Of a DNA stretch of 64,000 nt, positions 8,928 to 17,142 are shown one piece after another. The stretch comes from Rhizobium mongolense USDA 1844 (GTDB lineage Bacteria > Pseudomonadota > Alphaproteobacteria > Rhizobiales > Rhizobiaceae): positions 83,855 through 147,854 of the forward strand of contig NZ_ATTQ01000015.1 of the NCBI RefSeq assembly GCF_000419765.1. The letters run 5' to 3'. The number at the start of each line of letters is the position of its first letter. Within the stretch, counting starts at the first letter, position 1. The notes beneath the pieces are model-generated. The model was not told the origin of the DNA and did no database searches. It saw only the letters and a program-made list of their open reading frames with translations. Both the position numbers and the translations under genes were made by a program.

Positions 8928-10025
8928 ATGGCTCCCTTTCTACGCATCCTCGGCATCGAAACAAGCTGCGACGAGACTGCCGCGGCTGTCGTCGAACGCG
9001 ATGCGGACGGGCGTTCGAAGGTGCTTTCCGACGTCGTCTTGAGCCAATTGGACGAGCATAGCGCCTATGGTGGCGTGGTGCCAGAGATAGCCGCGCGTGC
9101 CCATGTCGAGGCACTCGATACGCTGATCGACGAGGCGTTGCAGCGCGCCAATGTGTCGCTCTGCGAAGTCGATGCGATTGCTGCGACCTCCGGACCGGGA
9201 TTGATCGGCGGGTTGCTCGTCGGCCTGATGACCGGCAAGGCGATCGCCAAGGCCGCCGGCAAGCCGCTTTATGCCGTAAACCATCTCGAAGGCCATGCGC
9301 TGACGGCGCGGCTAACGGACGGGCTTTCCTTTCCCTACCTGATGCTGCTTGTGTCGGGTGGTCATACGCAGCTCATCCTCGTGCGCGGCATTGGCCAATA
9401 CGAACGCTGGGGAACGACGATCGACGATGCGCTTGGCGAGGCCTTCGACAAGACGGCGAAGCTGCTCGGGCTGCCTTATCCCGGCGGACCCCAGGTGGAG
9501 GAGGTAGCGAAGACGGGTAACCCGGACCGCTTCGATTTCCCGCGGCCGCTCGTCGGTGAAGCGCGGCTCGATTTCTCCTTTTCGGGCTTGAAGACGGCGG
9601 TCCGGCAGACCGCGACGGATATCGCACCGCTGACGGAGCAAGATGTCGCCGATATCTGCGCTTCATTTCAGAGGGCGATTTCGAGGACTCTGAAGGATCG
9701 CATCGGCCGTGGATTACAGCGCTTCACGGCGGAGTTTCCGCATCTAAACGAGCAGCCGGCCCTGGTGGTCGCGGGCGGCGTCGCCGCCAACCTCGAAGTA
9801 CGCGCCACGCTACAGGCGCTCTGTGATAAATACGCCTTCCGCTTCATCGCGCCGCCGCTGAGATTGTGCACCGACAATGCAGTGATGATCGCCTGGGCTG
9901 GCCTCGAGCGCATGGCGACAGGCGTTGCGCCGGATGATCTCGATGTGCAGCCGCGCTCGCGCTGGCCGTTGGATTCGAATGCGGAAGCGCTGATCAGCTA
10001 CGGAAAGCGGGGAGCAAAGGCATGA
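8928..10025 (+). CDS. tsaD: tRNA N6-adenosine threonylcarbamoyltransferase TsaD
   Basis: 365 residues. TsaD transfers threonylcarbamoyl to A37 of ANN-decoding tRNAs, working with TsaB and TsaE. Key motifs are ILGIETSCDETAAA at the N-terminus, the metal-binding histidines H119 and H123 in NHLEGH, the nucleotide-binding SGGHTQL, and the C-terminal CTDNAVMIAW. The frame is open far upstream, but those residues are the antisense of hemC; the ATG at 8928 fits the family. It overlaps gpsA by four bases (ATGA), the usual tsaD-gpsA arrangement of Rhizobiales. Confidence 0.97.
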   Translation: MAPFLRILGIETSCDETAAAVVERDADGRSKVLSDVVLSQLDEHSAYGGVVPEIAARAHVEALDTLIDEALQRANVSLCEVDAIAATSGPGLIGGLLVGLMTGKAIAKAAGKPLYAVNHLEGHALTARLTDGLSFPYLMLLVSGGHTQLILVRGIGQYERWGTTIDDALGEAFDKTAKLLGLPYPGGPQVEEVAKTGNPDRFDFPRPLVGEARLDFSFSGLKTAVRQTATDIAPLTEQDVADICASFQRAISRTLKDRIGRGLQRFTAEFPHLNEQPALVVAGGVAANLEVRATLQALCDKYAFRFIAPPLRLCTDNAVMIAWAGLERMATGVAPDDLDVQPRSRWPLDSNAEALISYGKRGAKA

Positions 10026-11005
10026 GCGAACGGATTGCCATCGTTGGCGCGGGCGCTTTCGGAACGGCGCTTGCCGCAGTCATTGCGCTCACCGGCCGCA
10101 GCCGGGTCACTCTCGTCGGCCGCGACCCTGCGCTGATGGCCGATCTGAAGGCCGAACGGCTGCATGATGCGGTTCTTCCCGGCATTGAGCTGCCGGAAGC
10201 ACTGGAATTCTCGGCAGAAGCCGATTCGATCGACGATGCCGATGTCGTGCTTTTCGCCATGCCGTCGCAGGCGCAGGCGGATGCGGCCCGGCAGTATGGC
10301 CCTTACCTCGCCAGGGACGCGATCGTCGTAACCTGTGCCAAGGGCATCGAGCGGGCGACCGGCAATTTGTTGACAGACATGCTGGAGCGCGAATTGCCGC
10401 AGCATCGCGTCGCGGTGCTTTCGGGGCCGGGTTTTGCATCCGACATCGCCAAAGGACTGCCGACCGCTATGGTAATTGCGGCATCGGACGTGGCTGTTGC
10501 CGAGCGGCTGGCGCAGGCGATTTCGGGCAGGACCTTCCGGCTCTATCCGTCGTCCGACCGTATCGGCGTGCAGCTTGGTGGTGCGCTGAAGAATGTATTG
10601 GCGATCGCCTGTGGTATCGTCGAAGGCTGCGGCATCGGCGATTCTGCGCGCGCAGCGCTGATCGCGCGCGGGCTGGCGGAAATGTCGCGCCTCGTCGTTG
10701 CCAAGGGCGGGCAGGCAGATACGGTGCGCGGGCTTTCCGGGCTGGGCGATCTTGTCCTGACGGCGACGAGCCATCAGTCGCGCAACTTGCGCTTCGGCAT
10801 TGCGCTTGGCCGCGGCGAAAAGGCCGATCCTTTGCAAGGCGAATTGGTGGAAGGTGCCTTTGCGGCGGCCGTCGCCTCGCGGCTGGCGGAAGAGCTCGGC
10901 ATCGGGATGCCGATCACGGACGCCGTCTCGGCGATCATCGAAGGTAAACTCAGCATCACCGAGGCAATCGACCAATTGATGACACGTCCGATTACGACCG
11001 AATAG
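10022..11005 (+). CDS. gpsA: Glycerol-3-phosphate dehydrogenase [NAD(P)+]
   Basis: 327 residues. It reduces dihydroxyacetone phosphate to sn-glycerol 3-phosphate for phospholipid synthesis. The N-terminal dinucleotide-binding motif GAGAFGTAL (10-18) is present, as are the catalytic region GGALKNVLAIACGIVEG and the C-terminal RGLSGLGDLVLTATS. It is cytosolic and translationally coupled to tsaD. This is the biosynthetic enzyme, distinct from the respiratory GlpD whose remnant is found near 46.9 kb. Confidence 0.97.
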   Translation: MSERIAIVGAGAFGTALAAVIALTGRSRVTLVGRDPALMADLKAERLHDAVLPGIELPEALEFSAEADSIDDADVVLFAMPSQAQADAARQYGPYLARDAIVVTCAKGIERATGNLLTDMLERELPQHRVAVLSGPGFASDIAKGLPTAMVIAASDVAVAERLAQAISGRTFRLYPSSDRIGVQLGGALKNVLAIACGIVEGCGIGDSARAALIARGLAEMSRLVVAKGGQADTVRGLSGLGDLVLTATSHQSRNLRFGIALGRGEKADPLQGELVEGAFAAAVASRLAEELGIGMPITDAVSAIIEGKLSITEAIDQLMTRPITTE

Positions 11006-11014
11006 GAGACAGAC

Positions 11015-11308
11015 ATGCTATTTGCCCTTCTCTGCAAGGACAAGCCGGGGCACCTCAACACACGCATGGAAACGCGCGCGGCGCATTTGGAATATCTGAA
11101 CAAGCTGAATGCCGAAGGCGCGCTCACCATGGCCGGACCGTTCCTCGACGGTGAAGGCAAGCCCTGCGGCAGCTTGGTCATGGTAAAGGCCGATACGGCG
11201 GAAGCAGCCAAGGCATTCGCCGATGCCGATCCCTATGCGAAGGCAGGACTTTTCGAGAGTGTCGAGATCAAGCCCTTCAACTGGGTCTTCAACAATCCGG
11301 AGGCATAA
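11015..11308 (+). CDS. YciI family protein
   Basis: 97 residues, a ferredoxin-like YCII domain. The conserved histidine (R-x-x-H-L-EYL) and the ADPYAKAGLFESVEIKPFNWVF ending region are in place. Some members dehydrochlorinate chlorinated aromatics, but most have no known function. It lies 9 bases after gpsA and 2 bases before the EVE gene, so it belongs to the tsaD operon. A second YciI paralogue lies between sucA and sucB at 25299. Confidence 0.9.
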   Translation: MLFALLCKDKPGHLNTRMETRAAHLEYLNKLNAEGALTMAGPFLDGEGKPCGSLVMVKADTAEAAKAFADADPYAKAGLFESVEIKPFNWVFNNPEA

Positions 11309-11310
11309 GG

Positions 11311-11742
11311 ATGGCCCATTGGCTCTATAAATCCGAACCTTCCTCCTGGTCCTGGGAGCAGCAGAAGGCCGCAGGCGAAAAAGGTACGGAGTGGACGGGC
11401 GTCCGCAATTATCTCGCTCGCAACAACATGCGCGCCATGCAGATCGGCGACAAAGGCTTCTTCTACCACTCGAATGACGGCCTGGAGATCGTCGGCATCG
11501 TCGAGGTCTGCACGTTGTCGCATCCCGATTCGACGGCGAAGGGTGACGATCGCTGGGATTGCGTCGATATCCGCGCTGTGTGCGATATGCCCAAGCCCGT
11601 GACGCTGAAGGATGTCAAGGCGAATGAGAAACTTTCGAAGATGGCGCTTGTGACCTCGATGCGCCTTTCGGTCCAGCCGGTGACAGATGACGAGTGGCTC
11701 GAAGTCTGCCGCATGGGTGGCCTCGACAATCTGCCGCGCTGA
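11311..11742 (+). CDS. EVE domain-containing protein
   Basis: 143 residues covering one EVE domain, a PUA-like fold related to YTH domains that bind modified bases in RNA or DNA. The characteristic opening HWLYKSEPSSWSWEQQ and the segment GVRNYLARNNMRAMQIGD are clear, as is the FYHS strand. EVE proteins often sit with translation or restriction genes; here the neighbour is the tsaD tRNA-modification operon. Its stop overlaps the start proposed for the methyltransferase. Confidence 0.93.
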   Translation: MAHWLYKSEPSSWSWEQQKAAGEKGTEWTGVRNYLARNNMRAMQIGDKGFFYHSNDGLEIVGIVEVCTLSHPDSTAKGDDRWDCVDIRAVCDMPKPVTLKDVKANEKLSKMALVTSMRLSVQPVTDDEWLEVCRMGGLDNLPR

Positions 11743-12395
11743 CCGCATTGAAGACCGACCCGGAAATCTTCATCCGCGCCAATACGAAACTGATCACGCC
11801 GCCGCACGTGCCGGAAATCCGGTTGCACCTGGCGAACGAAGCGCATGAGCTTTGGCTTAAGACGGAGGAGGAACTGGCGGAGATCGGCCTGCCGCCGCCG
11901 TTCTGGGCCTTTGCCTGGGCGGGTGGACAGGGACTTGCGCGATATATTCTCGATCATCCGGAGAAGGTGCGGACTAAGCGCGTTTTCGACTTCGCAACAG
12001 GTTCGGGGATCGTCGCGATCGCGGCGAAGATGGCGGGTGCGGTGGCGGTAAAGGCGGCTGATATCGATCCATGGGCTGAAACGGCCGTGCGGCTTAATGC
12101 TGCTGCCAATGGGGTCTCGGTCGATTTCAGCGGCGCCGATTTCGTCGGCAAGCCCGTCCATGCCGATATCGTCCTGGCGGGCGACGTGTTCTATGACCGC
12201 GTCTTTGCGGACGCCCTCGTTCCGTGGTTCGACCGGCTGGCCAGCGAAGGCAAGGAGGTTCTGGTCGGCGATCCGGGACGGGCCTATTTGCCCAAGGAGC
12301 GGCTGGAGTTTTGCGCCATCTACGAAGTGCCGGTAACGCGGGCGCTCGAAGACAGCGAGAACAAAAAGACGACAGTCTGGCGGTTCAAGGCCTGA
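11739..12395 (+). CDS. ETF-beta lysine methyltransferase-like protein (METTL20 family)
   Basis: About 218 residues. This class I SAM-dependent methyltransferase aligns by eye along its length with human ETFBKMT (METTL20): PPFWAFAWAGGQGLARYIL, then the SAM loop FDFATGSGIVAIAA, then the post-II motif LAGDVFYD, then VLVGDPGRAYL near the C-terminus. Those enzymes methylate lysines on the beta subunit of electron-transfer flavoprotein. The natural start appears to be CTG at 11739, overlapping the EVE stop as CTGA where ATGA would be usual. An in-frame ATG at 11694 would add 15 residues inside the EVE gene. The C-terminus overlaps the convergent gene by 11 bases. Confidence 0.85.
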   Translation: MTALKTDPEIFIRANTKLITPPHVPEIRLHLANEAHELWLKTEEELAEIGLPPPFWAFAWAGGQGLARYILDHPEKVRTKRVFDFATGSGIVAIAAKMAGAVAVKAADIDPWAETAVRLNAAANGVSVDFSGADFVGKPVHADIVLAGDVFYDRVFADALVPWFDRLASEGKEVLVGDPGRAYLPKERLEFCAIYEVPVTRALEDSENKKTTVWRFKA

Positions 12396-12879
12396 TGACG
12401 CAGACGCCGGCCTCGTAGCTGCAAGGATCGGCCTGCACGGCAACGTCGATCACTTTGGACCTGGGTGCGAGCGGATCGACCTGCGGCGCACCGTAAAGTG
12501 CATAACCGTTCGCCCCGAAATAGGTGCCGCCTTCCGTTTGGTAAGCATAGGAGCCAGCGTAGGTGCCATTGTAATCATAGGGGAGAGGCCGTGGCGATCC
12601 GGCGATAGCGCTGCGGATGCGGTAGCCGTTCGATGACGGGGAGAAATCCTTGAGGCGAACATAACGGCTATGGCCGTGGCCATGAGGGCGATGATGACCG
12701 CCGAACCAGGGTTTGATGGTGTTTGCCCACTTGGCGTTGTTTACCCACTTGGCGTTGTTTGCCCAATGAGTCACGCCACGATGATGCCCAGCACGCTCGC
12801 CCGCCGTGGCAGGAAGCGCAATCAGGGCACACAACACCAGCGGAAAGACTTTCGACATACGCTGGAACATCAGACGCAA
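12385..12879 (-). CDS. Hypothetical exported protein with WANNAK repeats
   Basis: 164 residues; I do not recognise a family. An N-terminal signal peptide (hydrophobic core about 10-22, cleavage likely after PATAG) is followed by short repeats of W-A/V-N-N-A-K, a His/Gly-rich stretch (about 60-70) and a Tyr/Gly-rich segment. Four-fifths of the mature protein is low complexity. It contains two cysteines near the C-terminus (CSYEAGVC) that could form a disulfide in the periplasm. It overlaps the convergent methyltransferase by 11 bases at the 3' ends and diverges from sdhC. Confidence 0.75.
   Translation of the reverse strand: MRLMFQRMSKVFPLVLCALIALPATAGERAGHHRGVTHWANNAKWVNNAKWANTIKPWFGGHHRPHGHGHSRYVRLKDFSPSSNGYRIRSAIAGSPRPLPYDYNGTYAGSYAYQTEGGTYFGANGYALYGAPQVDPLAPRSKVIDVAVQADPCSYEAGVCVIRP
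12725..12760. repeat. Two 18-bp tandem repeats inside the exported-protein gene
   Basis: Units 12725-12742 and 12743-12760 read (G/A)CCCACTTGGCGTTGTTT and differ only at the first base; a degenerate partial copy flanks them. They encode the WANNAK/WVNNAK repeat on the minus strand. Confidence 0.9.
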
Positions 12880-13181
12880 CCTCCGGAAATCCGATCGTTA
12901 ACAAATCGTTAACGCCAGCTTGCGTCAAAACTACCTATGTGTCCACTTGAGCGATGAAAAATCAGCATAAAATTTGATCCGCAAAACCCAGTTTCGATTT
13001 CCGGCAACTTCCCGGTAACGCGAATCGATTAAATTAAAAACAGACAGCAATTGTGCTTGTCGTCGGGGGCTTCGGTGATTAAACGTCGCCGGTGATGCAA
13101 TGCACACAGACAAATTTGTCATTCCTGTGGTTGCCTCGAAATGCTCCGAAATCCGGGAGCGCAAGACGCCGCGAGGTTCTG
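12880..13181. other. Intergenic region upstream of sdhC
   Basis: About 300 bases, AT-richer than the surrounding genes, between the divergent exported-protein gene and sdhC. It must hold the sdh promoter. One clear element is a perfect 12-bp palindrome GACAAATTTGTC at 13109-13120, about 62 bases before the sdhC start. I do not see a convincing -35/-10 pair or a small RNA. Confidence 0.5.
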
Positions 13182-13577
13182 ATGGCGAATGTGACAAATA
13201 ACCGGCCTCTGTCGCCGCATTTGCAAGTTTATAAACTAATTCCGACCATGGTCATGTCGATCGTCCATCGTATCACAGGGGCTGCTCTTTATTTCGGCAC
13301 GCTGCTGATCGCCTGGTGGCTGATCGCGGCTGCGACCGGTCAGGCTTATTACGACTGGGTGAATTGGGTGCTCGGCAGCATCATCGGCAAGGTCGTGCTG
13401 CTTGGTTACACCTGGGCACTGCTTCATCACATGCTCGGCGGCCTGCGCCACCTGCTGTGGGACCTCGGCCATGGTTTCGAGAAGGAATTCTCCACCAAGC
13501 TCGCCATCGCCAACATCATCGGATCGCTCTGTCTTACCGTGCTGGTTTGGGTGATCGGCTTTATCATTCGCTTCTGA
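13182..13577 (+). CDS. sdhC: Succinate dehydrogenase cytochrome b556 subunit
   Basis: 131 residues with three membrane helices (about 33-50, 65-88, 108-128). SdhC and SdhD anchor the flavoprotein and iron-sulfur subunits and hold heme b and the quinone site. The quinone-site motif SIVHRITG (26-33) and the heme-ligand region LHHMLGGLRHL (H82/H83) are visible. The frame is open further upstream, but the ATG at 13182 has GAGG at the right distance and begins the conserved MANVTNNRPLSPHLQVY. First gene of sdhCDAB. Confidence 0.96.
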   Translation: MANVTNNRPLSPHLQVYKLIPTMVMSIVHRITGAALYFGTLLIAWWLIAAATGQAYYDWVNWVLGSIIGKVVLLGYTWALLHHMLGGLRHLLWDLGHGFEKEFSTKLAIANIIGSLCLTVLVWVIGFIIRF

Positions 13578-13587
13578 GGTCGCTCAC

Positions 13588-13968
13588 ATGGATATGCGTA
13601 CCCCTCTGGGTAAAGTTCGCGGCCTTGGCTCGGCCAAGGAAGGCACTGAACACTTCTGGCGTCAGCGCCTGACGGCTGTCGCCAACCTCCCGCTCATCGT
13701 CTTCTTCGTCATCTTCATGATCGTTTATGCCGGCGCCCCTTATGCGGATGTCGTCCATGCGTTGTCGAACCCCTTCGTGGCAGTCATCATGGGACTGATG
13801 GTGATTTCCGGCATCATTCATATGCGTCTTGGCATGCAGGCCATCATCGAGGACTACGTGCATAGCGAAATCGGCAAACTCGTCTTGCTGATGCTGAACA
13901 CGTTTTTCGCGATCGCGGTCGCAGGGCTCTGTCTCTTTGCCATTCTGAAAATCGCTTTCGTAGGATAA
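13588..13968 (+). CDS. sdhD: Succinate dehydrogenase membrane anchor subunit
   Basis: 126 residues with three membrane helices (about 30-52, 56-78, 92-118). The conserved GSAKEGTEHFWRQRLTAVANLPL precedes helix 1, and HMRLGMQAIIEDYVHSE in the loop contains the second heme-ligand histidine. It lies 10 bases after sdhC and 7 bases before sdhA, consistent with one transcript. Confidence 0.95.
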   Translation: MDMRTPLGKVRGLGSAKEGTEHFWRQRLTAVANLPLIVFFVIFMIVYAGAPYADVVHALSNPFVAVIMGLMVISGIIHMRLGMQAIIEDYVHSEIGKLVLLMLNTFFAIAVAGLCLFAILKIAFVG

Positions 13969-13975
13969 CCGTATC

Positions 13976-15817
13976 ATGGCACCGACTTCACCCGCTCAGA
14001 ATGGGAAAGCCTACAAATATGTCGATCACTCCTATGATGTGATCGTCGTCGGCGCCGGCGGCGCCGGTCTTCGCGCAACGCTCGGCATGGCCGAACAGGG
14101 TTTCCGTACGGCCTGCATCACCAAAGTATTCCCGACCCGCTCGCATACGGTCGCAGCCCAGGGCGGCATCGCCGCCTCGCTGCAGAACATGACGCCGGAC
14201 AGCTGGCAATGGCACCTCTACGACACGGTCAAGGGGTCCGACTGGCTGGGCGACGTCGATGCCATGCAGTATCTCGCCATGGAAGCGCCGAAGGCGGTCT
14301 ATGAGCTCGAGCACTACGGCGTGCCCTTCTCGCGTAATGAGGAAGGCAAGATCTATCAGCGCCCATTCGGCGGCCATATGCAGAACTACGGCGAAGGCCC
14401 GCCGGTGCAGCGCACCTGCGCGGTTGCCGACCGCACCGGCCACGCCATCCTGCACACGCTTTACGGCCAGTCGCTGCGCTACAACGCCGAGTTCTTCGTC
14501 GAATATTTCGCGCTCGACCTCATCATGTCGGAAGACGGCAGCCGTTGTACCGGCGTTGTTGCCTGGTGCCTCGATGACGGCTCGATCCATCGCTTCGCCG
14601 CCAAAATGGTGGTGCTGGCGACCGGCGGCTACGGCCGCGCCTATTTCTCCGCGACCTCCGCCCATACCTGCACTGGTGACGGCGGCGGCATGGTGGCGCG
14701 CGCAGGGCTTCCGCTGCAGGACATGGAGTTTGTGCAGTTCCATCCCACCGGTATCTACGGCTCCGGCTGTCTGATTACCGAAGGTGCGCGCGGGGAGGGC
14801 GGCTATCTCGTCAACTCCGAGGGTGAGCGCTTCATGGAACGCTACGCGCCGTCGGCCAAGGATCTTGCCTCGCGCGACGTCGTTTCGCGCTGCATGACGT
14901 TGGAAATCCGCGAAGGCCGCGGCGTCGGCAAGAACAAGGATCATATTTTCCTGCATCTAGACCATCTCGACCCGGCCGTTTTGCATGAACGCCTGCCGGG
15001 CATTTCCGAGAGCGCGAAGATTTTTGCTGGCGTCGATGTGACGCGCGAGCCGATCCCGGTGCTGCCGACCGTCCATTACAACATGGGCGGCATTCCGACG
15101 AACTATTGGGGTGAGGTGCTCAACGCCGACAGCGCCAATCCGGAACGCGTTATCCCAGGGTTGATGGCCGTCGGCGAAGCGGGCTGTGCTTCGGTGCATG
15201 GCGCGAACCGCCTCGGCTCGAATTCACTGATCGACCTCGTCGTTTTCGGCCGTGCTGCGGCAATCCGTGCCAGCGAGGTCATTGACCGCGCTGCGCCGAC
15301 CCCGCATCTGAACATCGCTGCCTGTGACAAGATCATGGATCGCTTCGATGGTCTTCGCCACGCCAATGGCGCAACGCCGACGGCGCATCTGCGCGAGAAG
15401 ATGCAACGCGCCATGCAGGAAGACGCCGCCGTGTTCCGCACCCAGGAGTCGCTGGAATCCGGCTGCAAGCGCATTTCCGCGATCTGGCAGGAAATGTCGG
15501 ACATCAAGGTCACCGACCGTTCGATGATCTGGAATTCCGATCTCGTCGAGACGCTCGAGCTGCAAAACCTGATGGCGAATGCGATCACAACGATCTACGG
15601 CGCCGAGGCGCGCAAGGAAAGCCGTGGTTCGCATGCCCGCGAGGATTACACCGAAGGCGCATACGCCGGCCGCGACGACGTCAACTGGCGCAAGCACACG
15701 CTTGCCTGGGTCAGCAATGCCGGCGAGGTCAAGCTCGACTACCGTCCGGTTCACACCGAGCTCATCTCAGAAGGCATCGATCCCAAGAAGATCGCGCCGA
15801 AGGCTCGTGTGTATTGA
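13976..15817 (+). CDS. sdhA: Succinate dehydrogenase flavoprotein subunit
   Basis: 613 residues, normal length. It oxidises succinate to fumarate with covalent FAD. The FAD-binding motif VVGAGGAGLRA (25-35) and the flavinylation histidine H57 in SHTVAAQGG are present. Substrate-site elements FHPTGIYG, EGARGEGGYL and HYNMGGIP are intact, and the C-terminal YRPVH is typical. It is in the sdh operon. Unusually, 254 bases with a small ORF separate it from sdhB. Confidence 0.98.
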   Translation: MAPTSPAQNGKAYKYVDHSYDVIVVGAGGAGLRATLGMAEQGFRTACITKVFPTRSHTVAAQGGIAASLQNMTPDSWQWHLYDTVKGSDWLGDVDAMQYLAMEAPKAVYELEHYGVPFSRNEEGKIYQRPFGGHMQNYGEGPPVQRTCAVADRTGHAILHTLYGQSLRYNAEFFVEYFALDLIMSEDGSRCTGVVAWCLDDGSIHRFAAKMVVLATGGYGRAYFSATSAHTCTGDGGGMVARAGLPLQDMEFVQFHPTGIYGSGCLITEGARGEGGYLVNSEGERFMERYAPSAKDLASRDVVSRCMTLEIREGRGVGKNKDHIFLHLDHLDPAVLHERLPGISESAKIFAGVDVTREPIPVLPTVHYNMGGIPTNYWGEVLNADSANPERVIPGLMAVGEAGCASVHGANRLGSNSLIDLVVFGRAAAIRASEVIDRAAPTPHLNIAACDKIMDRFDGLRHANGATPTAHLREKMQRAMQEDAAVFRTQESLESGCKRISAIWQEMSDIKVTDRSMIWNSDLVETLELQNLMANAITTIYGAEARKESRGSHAREDYTEGAYAGRDDVNWRKHTLAWVSNAGEVKLDYRPVHTELISEGIDPKKIAPKARVY

Positions 15818-15819
15818 CG

Positions 15820-16062
15820 ATGGGAAAGTACCTCGGATTAGCTTCGATTGTTGCCGCGGTGCGGGCCGTCTCGCCCGTCATGGCGGCGGAGCGCTACAAT
15901 TTGCGTGCTCCCGGCGGCTTGGCTGCCGCGGTCAGCAACGAGGTCGGTGTGTGGAAGACAGGGAATGGCGCGCAGCGTGCTCGTTCCTCGCTCGCAGCCG
16001 GCAACGCTGCTTTCGGTGGTTGTAGGGGTTGCGTGAAAACGGAACTCCTGTCGGCAAACTAG
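15820..16062 (+). CDS. Small exported-type ORF between sdhA and sdhB, possibly frameshifted
   Basis: 80 residues beginning 3 bases after the sdhA stop. The N-terminus looks like a signal peptide (MGKYLGLASIVAAVRAVSPVMAAERY). I do not recognise a family. The frame ends at a TAG at 16060. One base out of phase, the sequence continues as ENGTPVGKLGFYHG and stops just inside sdhB, which reads like a natural C-terminus; a one-base loss near 16035 would explain this. It may be a real small gene, a recently frameshifted one, or chance coding. Its place inside sdhCDAB is unusual. Confidence 0.4.
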   Translation: MGKYLGLASIVAAVRAVSPVMAAERYNLRAPGGLAAAVSNEVGVWKTGNGAQRARSSLAAGNAAFGGCRGCVKTELLSAN

Positions 16063-16071
16063 GATTTTATC

Positions 16072-16851
16072 ATGGTTGAACTCGCTCTCCCCAAGAACTC
16101 TCAGATGCGCGAAGGCAAGGTCTGGCCGAAGCCGGCGGGTGCGAAGAACACCCGTGAATTTCGCGTCTACCGCTGGAGCCCGGATGATGACCAGAACCCG
16201 TCGATCGACACCTTCTATATCGATGTCGACGACTGTGGCCCGATGGTTCTCGACGGCCTGCTCTACATCAAGAACAACATCGATCCGACGTTGACGCTGC
16301 GCCGTTCCTGTCGCGAAGGCATCTGCGGTTCCTGCGCGATGAATATCGACGGCACGAACACGCTGGCCTGCACCAAGGGCATGGATGACATCAAGGGTAC
16401 GGTTAAGATCTATCCGCTGCCGCATTTGCCGGTGGTGAAGGATCTCGTTCCGGACCTGACGAATTTCTATGCGCAGCACCGCTCGATCGAACCCTGGCTG
16501 AAGACCGTATCTCCAGCACCTGCCAAGGAATGGAAGCAGAGCCACGAGGATCGCCAGAAGCTCGACGGCCTTTACGAGTGCATTCTTTGCGCCTGCTGCT
16601 CGACCTCCTGTCCGAGCTACTGGTGGAACGGCGACCGCTATCTCGGCCCGGCCGTCCTGCTGCAGGCCTATCGCTGGCTGATCGACTCCAGAGACGAGGC
16701 GACCGGCGAGCGCCTTGACGACCTCGAAGATCCGTTCCGGCTTTACCGCTGCCACACGATCATGAACTGCGCGCAGACCTGCCCTAAGGGTCTCAATCCG
16801 GCAAAGGCCATTGCCGAGATCAAGAAGATGATGGTGGAACGCCGGGTCTGA
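16072..16851 (+). CDS. sdhB: Succinate dehydrogenase iron-sulfur subunit
   Basis: 259 residues. It passes electrons from FAD to quinone through three clusters. [2Fe-2S] ligands C80, C85, C88 and C100 lie in SCREGICGSC and TLAC. [4Fe-4S] ligands C170, C173 and C176 lie in ECILCACCSTSC, with C180 for the [3Fe-4S] centre, and the last ligands are in CHTIMNCAQTCPKGLNP. It completes the sdh operon and is followed by a hairpin terminator. Confidence 0.98.
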   Translation: MVELALPKNSQMREGKVWPKPAGAKNTREFRVYRWSPDDDQNPSIDTFYIDVDDCGPMVLDGLLYIKNNIDPTLTLRRSCREGICGSCAMNIDGTNTLACTKGMDDIKGTVKIYPLPHLPVVKDLVPDLTNFYAQHRSIEPWLKTVSPAPAKEWKQSHEDRQKLDGLYECILCACCSTSCPSYWWNGDRYLGPAVLLQAYRWLIDSRDEATGERLDDLEDPFRLYRCHTIMNCAQTCPKGLNPAKAIAEIKKMMVERRV

Positions 16852-16871
16852 CAGCCGATGCTCGCCAAATG

Positions 16872-16903
16872 CCCGGCGCTGACCAGACTGCGCCGGGTTC
16901 TTC
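16872..16903 (+). terminator. Terminator of the sdh operon
   Basis: Perfect 8-bp stem CCCGGCGC / GCGCCGGG (16872-16879, 16890-16897) with a 10-base loop and a weak T-rich tail, 20 bases after sdhB. From here to about 17140 I see no other gene; that stretch presumably carries the promoter of the lipoprotein gene. Confidence 0.75.
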
Positions 16904-17142
16904 CGAATTTTTGCACGCATCGGTCTGAATCCGGCAAAGGATTTGTGCAGATCATCACCTTGCTGACAAATTCTATCTGCAGGAAGTTCTCCGACAGGCA
17001 AGTTGAATTGCTCCATTTCTGGCATAAGCATTGTCGCGAGCAATTTATGGCTGTGCCGACTTGATTAACCAAAGTGAAATACGCTAATTCGAAAATCAGT
17101 CTGATGACCAATTCTGTGCTGCAAGAGCGGACAATCGGGAGC

